This document shows positions 46,139 through 54,882 of a stretch of 64,000 bases of DNA, piece after piece. Within the stretch, counting starts at the first letter, position 1. Each line of letters opens with the position of its first letter. Origin of the DNA: Paenibacillus planticolens. GTDB taxonomy: Bacteria > Bacillota > Bacilli > Paenibacillales > NBRC-103111. Position numbers and translations under genes: made by a program. The notes under the pieces are model-generated. The model was not told the origin of the DNA. It did not search any database and saw nothing but the letters and a program-made list of their open reading frames with translations. The stretch is taken from contig NZ_WHNZ01000064.1 of NCBI RefSeq assembly GCF_013141725.1, positions 186,001-250,000 of the forward strand, written 5' to 3'.

Positions 46139-49100
46139 CTAGTTAGCAAACGCTTCTCTGATCATATTATAACTCGTTTTGGTGCGAGATACAGGTTGAG
46201 GTATATCCCAAGTATTCCAACTGAACGTCCTGTAGCCCGATGAGGTCACGCTTTCTGGGAAATGATAGTCCACTTTTTGCGTTGCTTTATCCATGACGAC
46301 TAAGGAGAGAACGATGCCATCGGTCATTCGCACAGAAAGTGCCTCTTTCAAGCTCTCTACTGCGCCCTTGTTCTTCTCATCACTTAATACAAGCAAGCTT
46401 GATGGATCGGAGAAATTGAGTCTTGTCCATGGAATCCTTACATTCAACGTGTTACCTTCCACATAGAATTGACTCATACTATTCTCAAACCGACCAGGGA
46501 TCAATGTCGAACCGTCCATTTTTTCGAAAATCCCCGTCGTAGAAACGGAAGAGAAATAAGATCCTTTACTTGTATTGTAGGTAGGTATGACCAATAAATC
46601 GGCTTTATTCTGGCTGTCGATGTTAATATTGAACTCCGCTCCTGACCAGTTCTCCTCACCCTCAGGGGATATCATGTACTCCCCATTTTTTCTATCGATC
46701 GTATCCAGATAGATCATGATTCTTTTTTGATCAAACGCCGGTAAGGTTTGGAAATCAGCTTTTATATAGAAATACGACTCATCTGAGTTAAAAGCTAACG
46801 TATTCAACGGGTCTGAACCACGTAAAGTCATCGCATAGTCTTTAGGGATTTTGGACTCCATGGCCAGAACGCCATAATTTTGCTCAGGGTCGACCACATT
46901 GTGCCATAAAGGCCCGCGATTATAAGGAATCATCAACGGGGATGTGAGCTTACTGCTTGCCCCCCATTCATCGGCCCATTCGTAGATAAGCCCCCCCATC
47001 GCTCCGCTATCTTTAATCATCGCTATCAAAGAAACAATCCCCGAGCCTTGCCCATCTTCCGTTGAACCCGCGCTTGTCGGAAGGCCAAACTCGCTGATTA
47101 ACACCGGATATTTGTTCTGGGTCTTCATGAAATTGTTCAAGTATGCTTTGAAACCTGCATAAGAAGGCTTGGCTTCATCTGCTTCGCCACTCCTGAAAAC
47201 CGGTTGGTCAGGGAACATATTATAGGCTCCGAATAACCCGCTAGTCACTTTGTTGGTTGTATCCAAATGATTCATCGTAACGGCCGGTGCCTTATTATTC
47301 CCATTTGCAGCATTGTACATGTCTTGGTATACACGATCAAGTTCCGGAATGCTGACAATTCCTGCCGGATGCTGCATCTGATAGCTTTGTTGTTCGTATT
47401 CGTATACTTTATTACTAATCGCAGCTAACCACGATTCCGTTGGTGTTGCACTGCTGCCGGCAGAGACATATTCACCCGTATAGCGATAGGATGGATTACC
47501 TGCATCCGTTGCAGCTACTCGGTCAGAACTCAAATCCGGCGTAATCAAATACCCCAGCACATACCCCGAAACGTCATTGATATAAACATCGGAGCTCTTT
47601 CCATCCGCACTTTCAATCGTCGCATTGCCATGAATGGCATTAATCGTATCCTCTGCCGACTTCTCAACGGCTGCATGATACGCTTTATCTAGATAATTCC
47701 CCGCAGGGGGTTCTTGATCAACGGCTATATTTTGGAATAAATACAGCCTGTTATCCGGATGATTATCATTATAAATATCCAGTGCACGGTAAAAAACAGC
47801 TGGCATGCGTGTGTACACTCTAATCGCATTGGCATTCATGTTTGCTATTTTTTCAAACCAATCTGAGTAAAAGGCTGGGTCATCTGGATAGGTACCTTCC
47901 GGATTTCCCGGCACTGTTCGACCGATGTCCACCCCTTTGACGTACAGCTTCTTCCACTGACCGTTTTGATAGACAGAAAACTGCTTGTCATCAATCTTGG
48001 ACGAGAGCCGAGAGCCATCGCTAGTAACCTCTGTCGCCGCCTTGAACGATACGCCGTGTTCTAACGGCTTTATATCCTTGAACAGCTTGGACATCAAAGG
48101 TACGTAAAAATGCCAATAGAAGTAGGATAGATCCCCCTCACTATTCACACTAAAATACCGATATAACGTGGTTGCACCCAAAAACCTTTTAATCTTGTCA
48201 GGTCCCCGGTAATCTGTAAAGTCACCAGCAAAATAAAAAGAATGTTTATTATTTGTATGTTTAGCAATGATCGCGGGAAGCTTAGTATCAAGTCCAAATG
48301 GGTTTAATTGATTCTTCCCCTCTTCGGTAAGATGCAAGTCATACCAGGCAATGATCGAATCCTCGTCTACTGGCTTAACAATTTCAAACCAATTATAATA
48401 ATCAACAGCTTCCTTTCCATAGGTTTTGGCATTCTCTGTCATGTAGATCTGAAGAGAGTTTCCTGTAAACCCAATACCGCGTTGCAAAACCACAATTCTA
48501 TTGTTCCCTGCGATGACAATTCCCGCTCCTGTAAGGCTCCATTTCTTCCCGTACTGTTGTTCATACGTCGCTCGCATCCAATTGGGAACATCCGCTGTTG
48601 AAGACAAGTCCGAGAAAAATTTACCTGCTAATCCCGTGAAATTAACACCGAAAATCTCTCCCAGTTCCTTCGATACGCTTGTTTTTGTCGGGTCCCCGGC
48701 AATATTATATTCGCCTATAACCGTCGTACCCTTGGCATAACTTGTTGCGACGAGAGCAACTTCCTCTTTCGTCATACCTGAAACGCCTACGGGTTCCACA
48801 CCATTGATTTTGGAATTACCTGTCCCATAGGTATCCGAAAGATAAATAACATCCGGCACGTAAGTCAATTTTTGAAGCGGTTTGTTCACTAATTTCTCAT
48901 TATTAAGAAAGTTGCCATAATAATCGGTATTCACTTCGTATTTCTTATTCGTCTCTGGATTTTTTATCCCAAGATACCCCATAAGCCAATACAAACCGCG
49001 CTGTTTGCTGTAGTCTAATTGTTTCTCTCCACCGGAGACATTGGTTACAAGCGGAAATGTCTTGTTAAGCACGACGACATCCAGATTTTTATTAGGCATC

Positions 49101-49186
49101 AACATCCACCATACAAAAGGTGTTCCTACACTAACTAATAGGAATAGCAACACCCAATAGCGAACTTTTATCGTTTTTATCCTCAT
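46139..49186 (-). CDS. Membrane-anchored glycosidase-like protein, paralogue B
   Basis: 1015 residues. A signal-anchor helix (about 10-30), an N-terminal region without recognised family (about 35-395), a TIM-barrel part (about 410-790) and a C-terminal sheet region (about 800-1015). The barrel matches paralogue A at 49197: MNANAIRVYT, VLISEFGLP and GGLIYEWADEW. The putative nucleophile Glu in SEFG is kept, but the segment aligned to GIEWDP of A reads LITPDLS, without Glu. It may therefore be inactive or act as a polymer-binding partner. It follows A by 10 bases. Confidence 0.8.
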   Translation of the reverse strand: MRIKTIKVRYWVLLFLLVSVGTPFVWWMLMPNKNLDVVVLNKTFPLVTNVSGGEKQLDYSKQRGLYWLMGYLGIKNPETNKKYEVNTDYYGNFLNNEKLVNKPLQKLTYVPDVIYLSDTYGTGNSKINGVEPVGVSGMTKEEVALVATSYAKGTTVIGEYNIAGDPTKTSVSKELGEIFGVNFTGLAGKFFSDLSSTADVPNWMRATYEQQYGKKWSLTGAGIVIAGNNRIVVLQRGIGFTGNSLQIYMTENAKTYGKEAVDYYNWFEIVKPVDEDSIIAWYDLHLTEEGKNQLNPFGLDTKLPAIIAKHTNNKHSFYFAGDFTDYRGPDKIKRFLGATTLYRYFSVNSEGDLSYFYWHFYVPLMSKLFKDIKPLEHGVSFKAATEVTSDGSRLSSKIDDKQFSVYQNGQWKKLYVKGVDIGRTVPGNPEGTYPDDPAFYSDWFEKIANMNANAIRVYTRMPAVFYRALDIYNDNHPDNRLYLFQNIAVDQEPPAGNYLDKAYHAAVEKSAEDTINAIHGNATIESADGKSSDVYINDVSGYVLGYLITPDLSSDRVAATDAGNPSYRYTGEYVSAGSSATPTESWLAAISNKVYEYEQQSYQMQHPAGIVSIPELDRVYQDMYNAANGNNKAPAVTMNHLDTTNKVTSGLFGAYNMFPDQPVFRSGEADEAKPSYAGFKAYLNNFMKTQNKYPVLISEFGLPTSAGSTEDGQGSGIVSLIAMIKDSGAMGGLIYEWADEWGASSKLTSPLMIPYNRGPLWHNVVDPEQNYGVLAMESKIPKDYAMTLRGSDPLNTLAFNSDESYFYIKADFQTLPAFDQKRIMIYLDTIDRKNGEYMISPEGEENWSGAEFNINIDSQNKADLLVIPTYNTSKGSYFSSVSTTGIFEKMDGSTLIPGRFENSMSQFYVEGNTLNVRIPWTRLNFSDPSSLLVLSDEKNKGAVESLKEALSVRMTDGIVLSLVVMDKATQKVDYHFPESVTSSGYRTFSWNTWDIPQPVSRTKTSYNMIREAFAN

Positions 49187-49196
49187 GGTTTATTCC

Positions 49197-51386
49197 TCAT
49201 TTATCGGCAGTCAATTCTTGAAATCCTTTTTGCAAAATATAGTAGGAAGGCTTTAAACGTTCATGAAACGTAGGGACTTCCCATTCCTTCCAGTTATACT
49301 CCTTCATGGCTAGATCTTGAGAGCCCTTAGTCGTGCCACTTTTAAGTTTTTCGATGCCAATTTGGAACCCGTTCACTTTAAGTGGTGATATTTTGCCGTT
49401 AGCATACATATCATTGATGACAAATTTCTTGGATGGGTCCATCACATTGAGCAGCTGCCAAGGTATTCTTATCTCTAGATGTCCATTTTCGTAATAAAAA
49501 TCGTTTAACGAATTATAGGAAGGACTGCCCGGATTGGCTATACCATATTTAAGCAACCCCGTCTCATACCCCGTAAAAGGAATAACCGTATTCTCAGGTG
49601 GAATGACCACCTTTTTATTCAAGGCAAGTCGTATAGGATTAAATAAGCCTGAATTTTTCTTATGGAACATCTCATTTTTTTCAATAAGATCCGTCTGGAC
49701 CGCATAGCGGAAATAATAATTATCGTAATAGGCATCGACGAGAAGATGAGAGTCGTCAGGCCCGTGAATTTTCAGGACAAAATCCGCTTCCTTGCTAAAT
49801 GTCGTTTCATATTCAGAGATATGTGTATTCCCCTGCCCTGGAATGATATCAATGGGAAGCAACAAGGTATCTTTGTTAAAGTCATAATTCGCAGAATCAA
49901 CCCTGATATACACATAGGCTTCGTCACTCTTCACATATAGCTTCGTGTCATCGTTTATGACGAGAGGAGAATCATTCGTCCAATCATCCACCTTGCCATC
50001 CACATAACTGATGTTTTTGGTACTTCCCGGATCAAAGGCTAAGAGACCGAAATGCTGCTCATTCGTCTGGGGATTCGACCAAAACGGGCGAGAATCAGGC
50101 ATATCAAGATCGTTGTTGTTCCACGTTCTTTTAAACCACTCATCCTGCCACGAAAATACGATACCTCCTGCAAGATTGGCCGTGTTAATATCGTTGATCA
50201 TATGCACCAACATATCACCTTGTGTCTTTTCGTCGATAAACCCTTGATTAAACCCGGTTATTCTATTTTCGTGCGCCTTCCCTCGCGAAGCCGGTATGCC
50301 GAACTCTGACACCACAATAGGCATCGAATGAACCTTTTTGATATCTTCTAAATAAGCTAAATAAGGATCTGGTTTACCGTCCGGACCTTTGAATTCAATA
50401 TAATCTTTTTGAAAACTAAAAGAATCAGGGTAGTAAGGATACACGTGATACGAAACGAACATACCTGGTTTGTACGTATCATGCGATTTCACATGCTCGA
50501 CATTAACTTCTACAAGATCCTCGTTTTTATACGGTTCATTCGGATGCTTGAGCGGGTCCGTCGTTACCCAGTTTGAGAATGCAACCGGCCTTTGCATATG
50601 GTAGTTGGTCATTTCGTGCTCGACGATTTGATCGCCCATTTCGGCTAGAAATGCTTCGAAAGGCGAAGCGCCTGATGTATATAGAAACTTGCCCTCATAT
50701 ACACTGCGGTTAGAGTTATTCTCATTCGTGCCTACGACAAAAGAAGGGTCCCACTCTATACCAAGAATCCATCCTATTACATATTTCGACACATCTGTCG
50801 TATAGGTGCCATCTGCATATCCTTTCTTAACAGGCAAATAGGCATTCCCATGTATAATATCAACAATTTCTTTGCCGCTCGTAATGACATCATTCAGAAT
50901 CTTGTCATTGTTTCCAAAAGCATCATCAATCGTCATGATATCATCTTCATTCACCCAAACGCCATGAATCACATAAATGGGTTGTTTGCCTTCTTTCTCC
51001 ATCTTGTGATTAAAATCACTTAATGCATTGTAAAACTGCGGACGTTGTGTGGTGTAAACCCGGATTGTGTTTGCATTCATTTGAGCAATATAGGTGAACC
51101 ACCTCATATACTCATCATAGGTTATCGCAACTTCTCCAGGAAAAGCACCCGGCTTTCCAGCGCCTAGATTGACACCCTTAATAAACATCTTGTTCCACTT
51201 ATTTCCATTTGAGACATAAAAAAAAGCATTGTCTGTTTTGCTGATATACCGAACATCGCCTTCCTTCAAAGAAGTGGTGCCTTCATTTATTTTGCTATGT
51301 AAAAAGAAAAATTGATACACCAATACTATTCCAAATAATACAATTACCGACAAAATCCCAAGTAATACCTTTATTTTCAGCGTCAT
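49197..51386 (-). CDS. Membrane-anchored clan GH-A-like glycosidase, paralogue A
   Basis: 729 residues from the ATG at 51386 (GGGGAGG eight bases upstream). A signal-anchor helix (about 5-30) precedes a TIM barrel (about 55-430) with MNANTIRVYTTQRPQFYNAL, GWILGIEWDPS (candidate acid Glu), IVVSEFGIP (candidate nucleophile Glu) and GGIVFSWQDEWF. A sheet-rich C-terminal region follows. It faces outward and probably trims or transfers the polymer made by the glycosyltransferase. Exact family not assigned; the two-Glu pattern is what clan GH-A uses. Confidence 0.8.
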   Translation of the reverse strand: MTLKIKVLLGILSVIVLFGIVLVYQFFFLHSKINEGTTSLKEGDVRYISKTDNAFFYVSNGNKWNKMFIKGVNLGAGKPGAFPGEVAITYDEYMRWFTYIAQMNANTIRVYTTQRPQFYNALSDFNHKMEKEGKQPIYVIHGVWVNEDDIMTIDDAFGNNDKILNDVITSGKEIVDIIHGNAYLPVKKGYADGTYTTDVSKYVIGWILGIEWDPSFVVGTNENNSNRSVYEGKFLYTSGASPFEAFLAEMGDQIVEHEMTNYHMQRPVAFSNWVTTDPLKHPNEPYKNEDLVEVNVEHVKSHDTYKPGMFVSYHVYPYYPDSFSFQKDYIEFKGPDGKPDPYLAYLEDIKKVHSMPIVVSEFGIPASRGKAHENRITGFNQGFIDEKTQGDMLVHMINDINTANLAGGIVFSWQDEWFKRTWNNNDLDMPDSRPFWSNPQTNEQHFGLLAFDPGSTKNISYVDGKVDDWTNDSPLVINDDTKLYVKSDEAYVYIRVDSANYDFNKDTLLLPIDIIPGQGNTHISEYETTFSKEADFVLKIHGPDDSHLLVDAYYDNYYFRYAVQTDLIEKNEMFHKKNSGLFNPIRLALNKKVVIPPENTVIPFTGYETGLLKYGIANPGSPSYNSLNDFYYENGHLEIRIPWQLLNVMDPSKKFVINDMYANGKISPLKVNGFQIGIEKLKSGTTKGSQDLAMKEYNWKEWEVPTFHERLKPSYYILQKGFQELTADK

Positions 51387-51405
51387 CTCCACAACCTCCC
51401 CTGTC

Positions 51406-51435
51406 ATTCTATAGGTATTAAGACCTAAAAGTCAA
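51406..51435 (-). promoter_or_regulatory. Internal promoter with palindromic spacer before the synthase genes
   Basis: TTGACT (51430-51435), 18-base spacer, TAGAAT (51406-51411) on the minus strand, about 20 bases before paralogue A. The inverted repeat TAGGT-ATTAAG-ACCTA (51412-51427) fills the spacer and could be an operator. Confidence 0.6.
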
Positions 51436-51477
51436 CTTATTTAGACCCCTTCACATTATTTTCATAAAAAATGAATA

Positions 51478-51506
51478 ATAACCCTAACCTTTATGGCTGG
51501 GGTTAT
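51478..51506 (-). terminator. Hairpin between first and second genes of the locus
   Basis: ATAACCC (51478-51484) pairs with GGGTTAT (51500-51506), with further inner pairs; T-rich sequence follows on the minus strand. It lies 11 bases past the stop at 51517 and could end or reduce transcription from the riboswitch promoter. Confidence 0.6.
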
Positions 51507-51516
51507 GGCGAATGTC

Positions 51517-52413
51517 TTATTTCATCGTCATCCAACTATCATAATGATGAATCGCTATTCCATGAAAAGCAGGATTGTCTTTGTAATTTTGATAAACAAG
51601 TTCCAGCTGCTGATTCATATACGCTTTGTCTTCTTCATAGAAGGTTACAAATTGATATTCTTCCGCAAGACGTCCGGTTTCAACTGCTATCGTACCCTTC
51701 ACCTTATACTTCTCAAATAACTTCATTTCCGCGGCAGAAATCCCCATGATTCCGTTAGTTCCTGTTGCTGCATCTCGGTATGCCATAATGGTAATAAATT
51801 CAACATTTTTACAAAGCCACTCTGCCATATTTCCACTCCCATATTTGGTGTTATACTGTACACCATAAAACCAAAAGGGGATGTCTATTCCAAATTCCAA
51901 TTGGAGTGGATCGGCTTGGTTTCTAAATGTCATCATCATGGATTGGTATTCTTCCAAAAATTCATTTGTGTTATCCTCATACTGTTCATGCTCGTAAGGC
52001 TCAACATCCAAATGTATACCGCTAAACTTTTCATTTGATGACGCAGACTCTTGATAGTTATTCAACCATTTAAGAAAAATCTGCTGGAGTGTTGTTCCAT
52101 TATTGGCCACCCATCCAGGTGCACCATCTAAGGCATGTACACGAATTCCGTTAGCAGTCGCCTTGCTTATAAATTCCTTATAATGCTTCTGTTCGAGTGT
52201 AGTATCGATTTGAAGCAACAAAACCTTGACGTTATTATTGACCAAATTATGAATGATACTTTCCTGATCGGAAACAATCTTAGAAGTATCCCATAACCAT
52301 GTTGACAGGCTCGTAGAACTTTGAAAGGCGAATTTCGAGTCCGCTGCCGCCATTCCAGGTAAACCGAGTAATATTAAGCAAACTCCACATACTATATGAA
52401 TGAACTTTTTCAT
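51517..52413 (-). CDS. Secreted TIM-barrel protein under c-di-GMP riboswitch control
   Basis: 298 residues with a signal peptide (MKKFIHIVCGVCLILLGLPGMAAADS). GIHLDVEPYEHEQYED and EFITIMAYRD recall the catalytic strands of GH18/GH114-like barrels; the DVEP acids may be the active site. AAGGGG lies seven bases before the ATG; a frame to 52554 would run through the terminator. It is the first gene after the riboswitch and has no homologous partner in the operon. A role in cutting or processing the polymer is inferred. Confidence 0.8.
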   Translation of the reverse strand: MKKFIHIVCGVCLILLGLPGMAAADSKFAFQSSTSLSTWLWDTSKIVSDQESIIHNLVNNNVKVLLLQIDTTLEQKHYKEFISKATANGIRVHALDGAPGWVANNGTTLQQIFLKWLNNYQESASSNEKFSGIHLDVEPYEHEQYEDNTNEFLEEYQSMMMTFRNQADPLQLEFGIDIPFWFYGVQYNTKYGSGNMAEWLCKNVEFITIMAYRDAATGTNGIMGISAAEMKLFEKYKVKGTIAVETGRLAEEYQFVTFYEEDKAYMNQQLELVYQNYKDNPAFHGIAIHHYDSWMTMK

Positions 52414-52439
52414 TTCTCTGCCCCTTCTTTTATGACAAA

Positions 52440-52472
52440 AAACACAGTCCGGCTGCACACCGAACTGTGTTT
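52440..52472 (-). terminator. Riboswitch-controlled intrinsic terminator
   Basis: AACACAGT (52441-52448) pairs with ACTGTGTT (52464-52471), plus an inner CGG/CCG, and is followed on the minus strand by six Ts. It lies between the c-di-GMP aptamer and the ribosome site of the gene at 52413, as expected of a transcriptional switch. Confidence 0.85.
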
Positions 52473-52521
52473 GAAATAACGCCATAAAAACAAAAGTTGC
52501 AAAGTTTGTCTTTATTACATT

Positions 52522-52613
52522 TTCGTTCGGTAACTGGCTGCCATAGGTATACACCCTTAGGCCCTGTAGTTTTGCGTCACTGCCTTTACGGCAGGTTTGC
52601 TATTATCGCGAAG
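52522..52613 (-). ncRNA. Cyclic-di-GMP class I (GEMM-I) riboswitch
   Basis: Read on the minus strand: GCAAACC (52594-52600), hairpin CTGCC-GTAAA-GGCAG with a GNRA-type loop, GTGACGCAAA (52571-52580), then GGGCCTAAGG, and a second stem ending GCAGCCAGTTACCG (52527-52540). This is the conserved GEMM-I order. The terminator lies 50 bases further on. Sequence elements are direct; ligand specificity follows from the family. Confidence 0.92.
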
Positions 52614-52641
52614 CTGATCGTTCTTATGAAATAATAATCAC

Positions 52642-52670
52642 ATACTAAACTATATTCTTCCAAATGTCCA
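52642..52670 (-). promoter_or_regulatory. Promoter of the riboswitch transcript
   Basis: TGGACA (52665-52670), 17-base spacer, TAGTAT (52642-52647) on the minus strand, placing the RNA start about 20 bases before the aptamer. Confidence 0.55.
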
Positions 52671-52869
52671 CTATTTGGACAATGGGTACTAACGTTCTCC
52701 GTAAGGGGAATAAACAATTTTACCGCGGATAAAACCCTAACTTGTCTTAAATCGATAAATATTGGTACTGCAATTCTCTGTCCACCAAGGCAAAATAGCG
52801 TTCTATATCCCCCTACTCTAGGCATTCAACCGACCGGCACCGCGTGAATATGGAGTAAGTTAAGTCCGC

Positions 52870-53051
52870 GGGAACTCCATTCCCTTATTTCGGCGAAAAG
52901 CGAAATTTCCGGCGCCCAAGGGGAACTACAGGGTCTTGATATGAACCTCAATGTCTAACTATCTGCTCAGTGATGGTGAAATAGCGGCCCCTTGTTCCCT
53001 CTAACTTGCTTAAAGGGCTGTTTCTAGCAAAATAGCGCCCTGTAGTTCCCC
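52870..53051. repeat. Intergenic repeat family 2, copy D
   Basis: Partner of 17223-17401, with the same first 24 bases, the GGGGAACTACAGGGTCTT element and the closing TGTAGTTCCCC. The middle differs more than the ends. A hairpin, ACCGG..CCGGT with inner TCCT/AGGA (53086-53111) and Ts on both sides, follows. Between 52671 and 53329 no other element was recognised. Confidence 0.85.
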
Positions 53052-53085
53052 TCCCTCTTCCAGCGCGGCTCGTCAGAAGAAATAA

Positions 53086-53111
53086 ACCGGCCCTCCTTTA
53101 GGAGTACCGGT
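53086..53111. terminator. Bidirectional hairpin upstream of catalase
   Basis: ACCGG and CCGGT pair around TCCT-TT-AGGA; the plus strand continues TTATTTTTC. No gene ends close by on either strand, so it may be a remnant or shield the catalase gene from read-through. Confidence 0.5.
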
Positions 53112-53329
53112 TATTTTTCATCTATCCAACCTCGCTCAACCGCCATTCCGATAATGAACCAATAGGAGATAACTTAGTGTCAGGGTCAATAGGAAGTCCG
53201 ACTAGTTCTAAAAATAAATAGATGTGCATTGTATTTATAAGTATTGGTCAACTCGTTGCTAGTGGCACAGTCCTACTCACATAGCTGTTCTTGATACTTT
53301 TTGATATATCCGGTATGGGAGGTTGAAAA

Positions 53330-54682
53330 ATGAACGAGAATAATGGAACTCGCCCTAACCAAAGGTCTGGAGATATTCCTGCTGCTTTTCATTCGCAGAC
53401 TGTGGGAGAACGAGGCCCTGTATTGGAACAGGACAACGTGCTGCATGAAAAACTCGAGACTTTCGTCCATGCGAAATTGTTAGAAAGGCCCGTGCATGTC
53501 AAAGGATATGGCGCATTCGGCTACTTTCAGACCGTACATGCCATGACGGCTTACACGCAGCTTTGTTTCTTGCAAAATCCGGGTCAGCAGGTCCCTGTCA
53601 CAGTAAGATTCTCCTTAGCCGTCAGCAACAAAGGCACGCCTGATACTTCCCGTAACGTGCGCGGATTCGCCACCAAGTTCTATACGGATCATGGGGTGTT
53701 CGATCTTGTCTGCAACCATATCCCCGTGTTCGCCGTCAGAGACGCCATCCGCTTTCCCGAGTTTATCAATGCCTTCCTGCCGTCGCCCGTCAACAACTTA
53801 ATCGATCCGGAACGATTTTGGAGCTTCGTGGCCCGAGCACCGGAATGCACAAGCTTTCTCGTGCGGCTCTACTCCGACGAGGGCACCGTCAAGAGTCTTC
53901 GACACATCCCGGGCCACAGCGTAAACACATACGTCTGGAAAAACGCGCAGGGTGTCCGCACTTACGTGAAATATCATTGGATGCCTCTAGCAGGTGTGCA
54001 ATATATTGACCGTCAAGAATCAGCGCGGCTCGCTTGCGAGAATCCGGATTATGCCGGCAAGGACTTATTCGATGCGCTGAACACCGGCGAAACGTTTGAA
54101 TATGGGCTTTACGTGCAGCTGATGAATCCCCAAGACGAATCCTTTCTCCCTTATGATCCGTTGGATAATACAAAGGTATGGGATGAGCGGCAATATCCCT
54201 TACTGCCAGTAGGGAGATTAGTATTAAATAGAAATCCAAATAATTATATGGAGCAAATAGAAAAGTTGGCTTTCTCCCCTTCCAACTTGCTGGAAGGCGC
54301 AGAGTTATCGGACGATAAGCTGCTTCAGGGGCGTGCAAATATTTATTGGGATTCGCAGCGTCGACGGCTTGGTCCGGACTTCCGCAAAATTCCGATTAAT
54401 CATCAGCAGAACTGGACGCCTGATTCCCTTGTGACCAGTGGCAACGGGAGATTCGTGGAAGGTCGCCTCGTGCGTTCCGACCTGCCCAAGCAAGATGACT
54501 TCGCGCAAGCCGGTCAGTATTATCATGCTCTTGCCCCCTTACAGCAAGAACGCTTGGTAGATAACCTGGTCGTCGATCTTGCCGGCATATCCCCCGAAAC
54601 GCAAAAGATCGTGCTCAGCTACCTGTACCAAGCATCCTTCGAGTTTGGAGAACGAGTCACTCGAAAGCTCCAAACTTCATAA
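53330..54682 (+). CDS. Haem catalase (short, divergent)
   Basis: 450 residues, breaking down hydrogen peroxide. The active-site set is present: distal His in ERPVHVKGYG (residue 56), Asn in DLVCNHIPVF (near 129), VRFSLAVSNKGTPDTSRNVRGFATKFY, and the haem-ligand Tyr in RANIYWDSQRRRLG (near 340). The DLVCN and NIYWD segments differ from the usual DLVGN and SYPDT, so this is a divergent clade-3-like enzyme, about 30 residues shorter than KatA. GGGAGG lies eight bases before the ATG. Single plus-strand gene. Confidence 0.9.
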   Translation: MNENNGTRPNQRSGDIPAAFHSQTVGERGPVLEQDNVLHEKLETFVHAKLLERPVHVKGYGAFGYFQTVHAMTAYTQLCFLQNPGQQVPVTVRFSLAVSNKGTPDTSRNVRGFATKFYTDHGVFDLVCNHIPVFAVRDAIRFPEFINAFLPSPVNNLIDPERFWSFVARAPECTSFLVRLYSDEGTVKSLRHIPGHSVNTYVWKNAQGVRTYVKYHWMPLAGVQYIDRQESARLACENPDYAGKDLFDALNTGETFEYGLYVQLMNPQDESFLPYDPLDNTKVWDERQYPLLPVGRLVLNRNPNNYMEQIEKLAFSPSNLLEGAELSDDKLLQGRANIYWDSQRRRLGPDFRKIPINHQQNWTPDSLVTSGNGRFVEGRLVRSDLPKQDDFAQAGQYYHALAPLQQERLVDNLVVDLAGISPETQKIVLSYLYQASFEFGERVTRKLQTS

Positions 54683-54684
54683 TT

Positions 54685-54837
54685 GATGGTAGTTTATATC
54701 CAGACCGAACGGCTGGTCAAGCTACGGCTAAATGCGATCAAGAAGCGGCGAATTTTATGGCTTTGAACTTGATGAACGACATCATTACTGGCAAGCGAAC
54801 CGTAGAAAATGCACGTCATGCTGCCTCATACTGCTGA
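54685..54837 (+). pseudogene. Possible gene remnant downstream of catalase
   Basis: An open stretch reading DGSLYPDRTAGQATAKCDQE and on through LMNDIITGKRTVENARHAAS to a TGA at 54835. It looks like real, hydrophilic protein sequence but has no start codon or ribosome site in frame. It may be a broken gene tail, or coincidence. No family recognised. Confidence 0.3.
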
Positions 54838-54882
54838 TCCCGATGTTGCCTATTTCTAAGTGATATATCTGTTATGACATTC

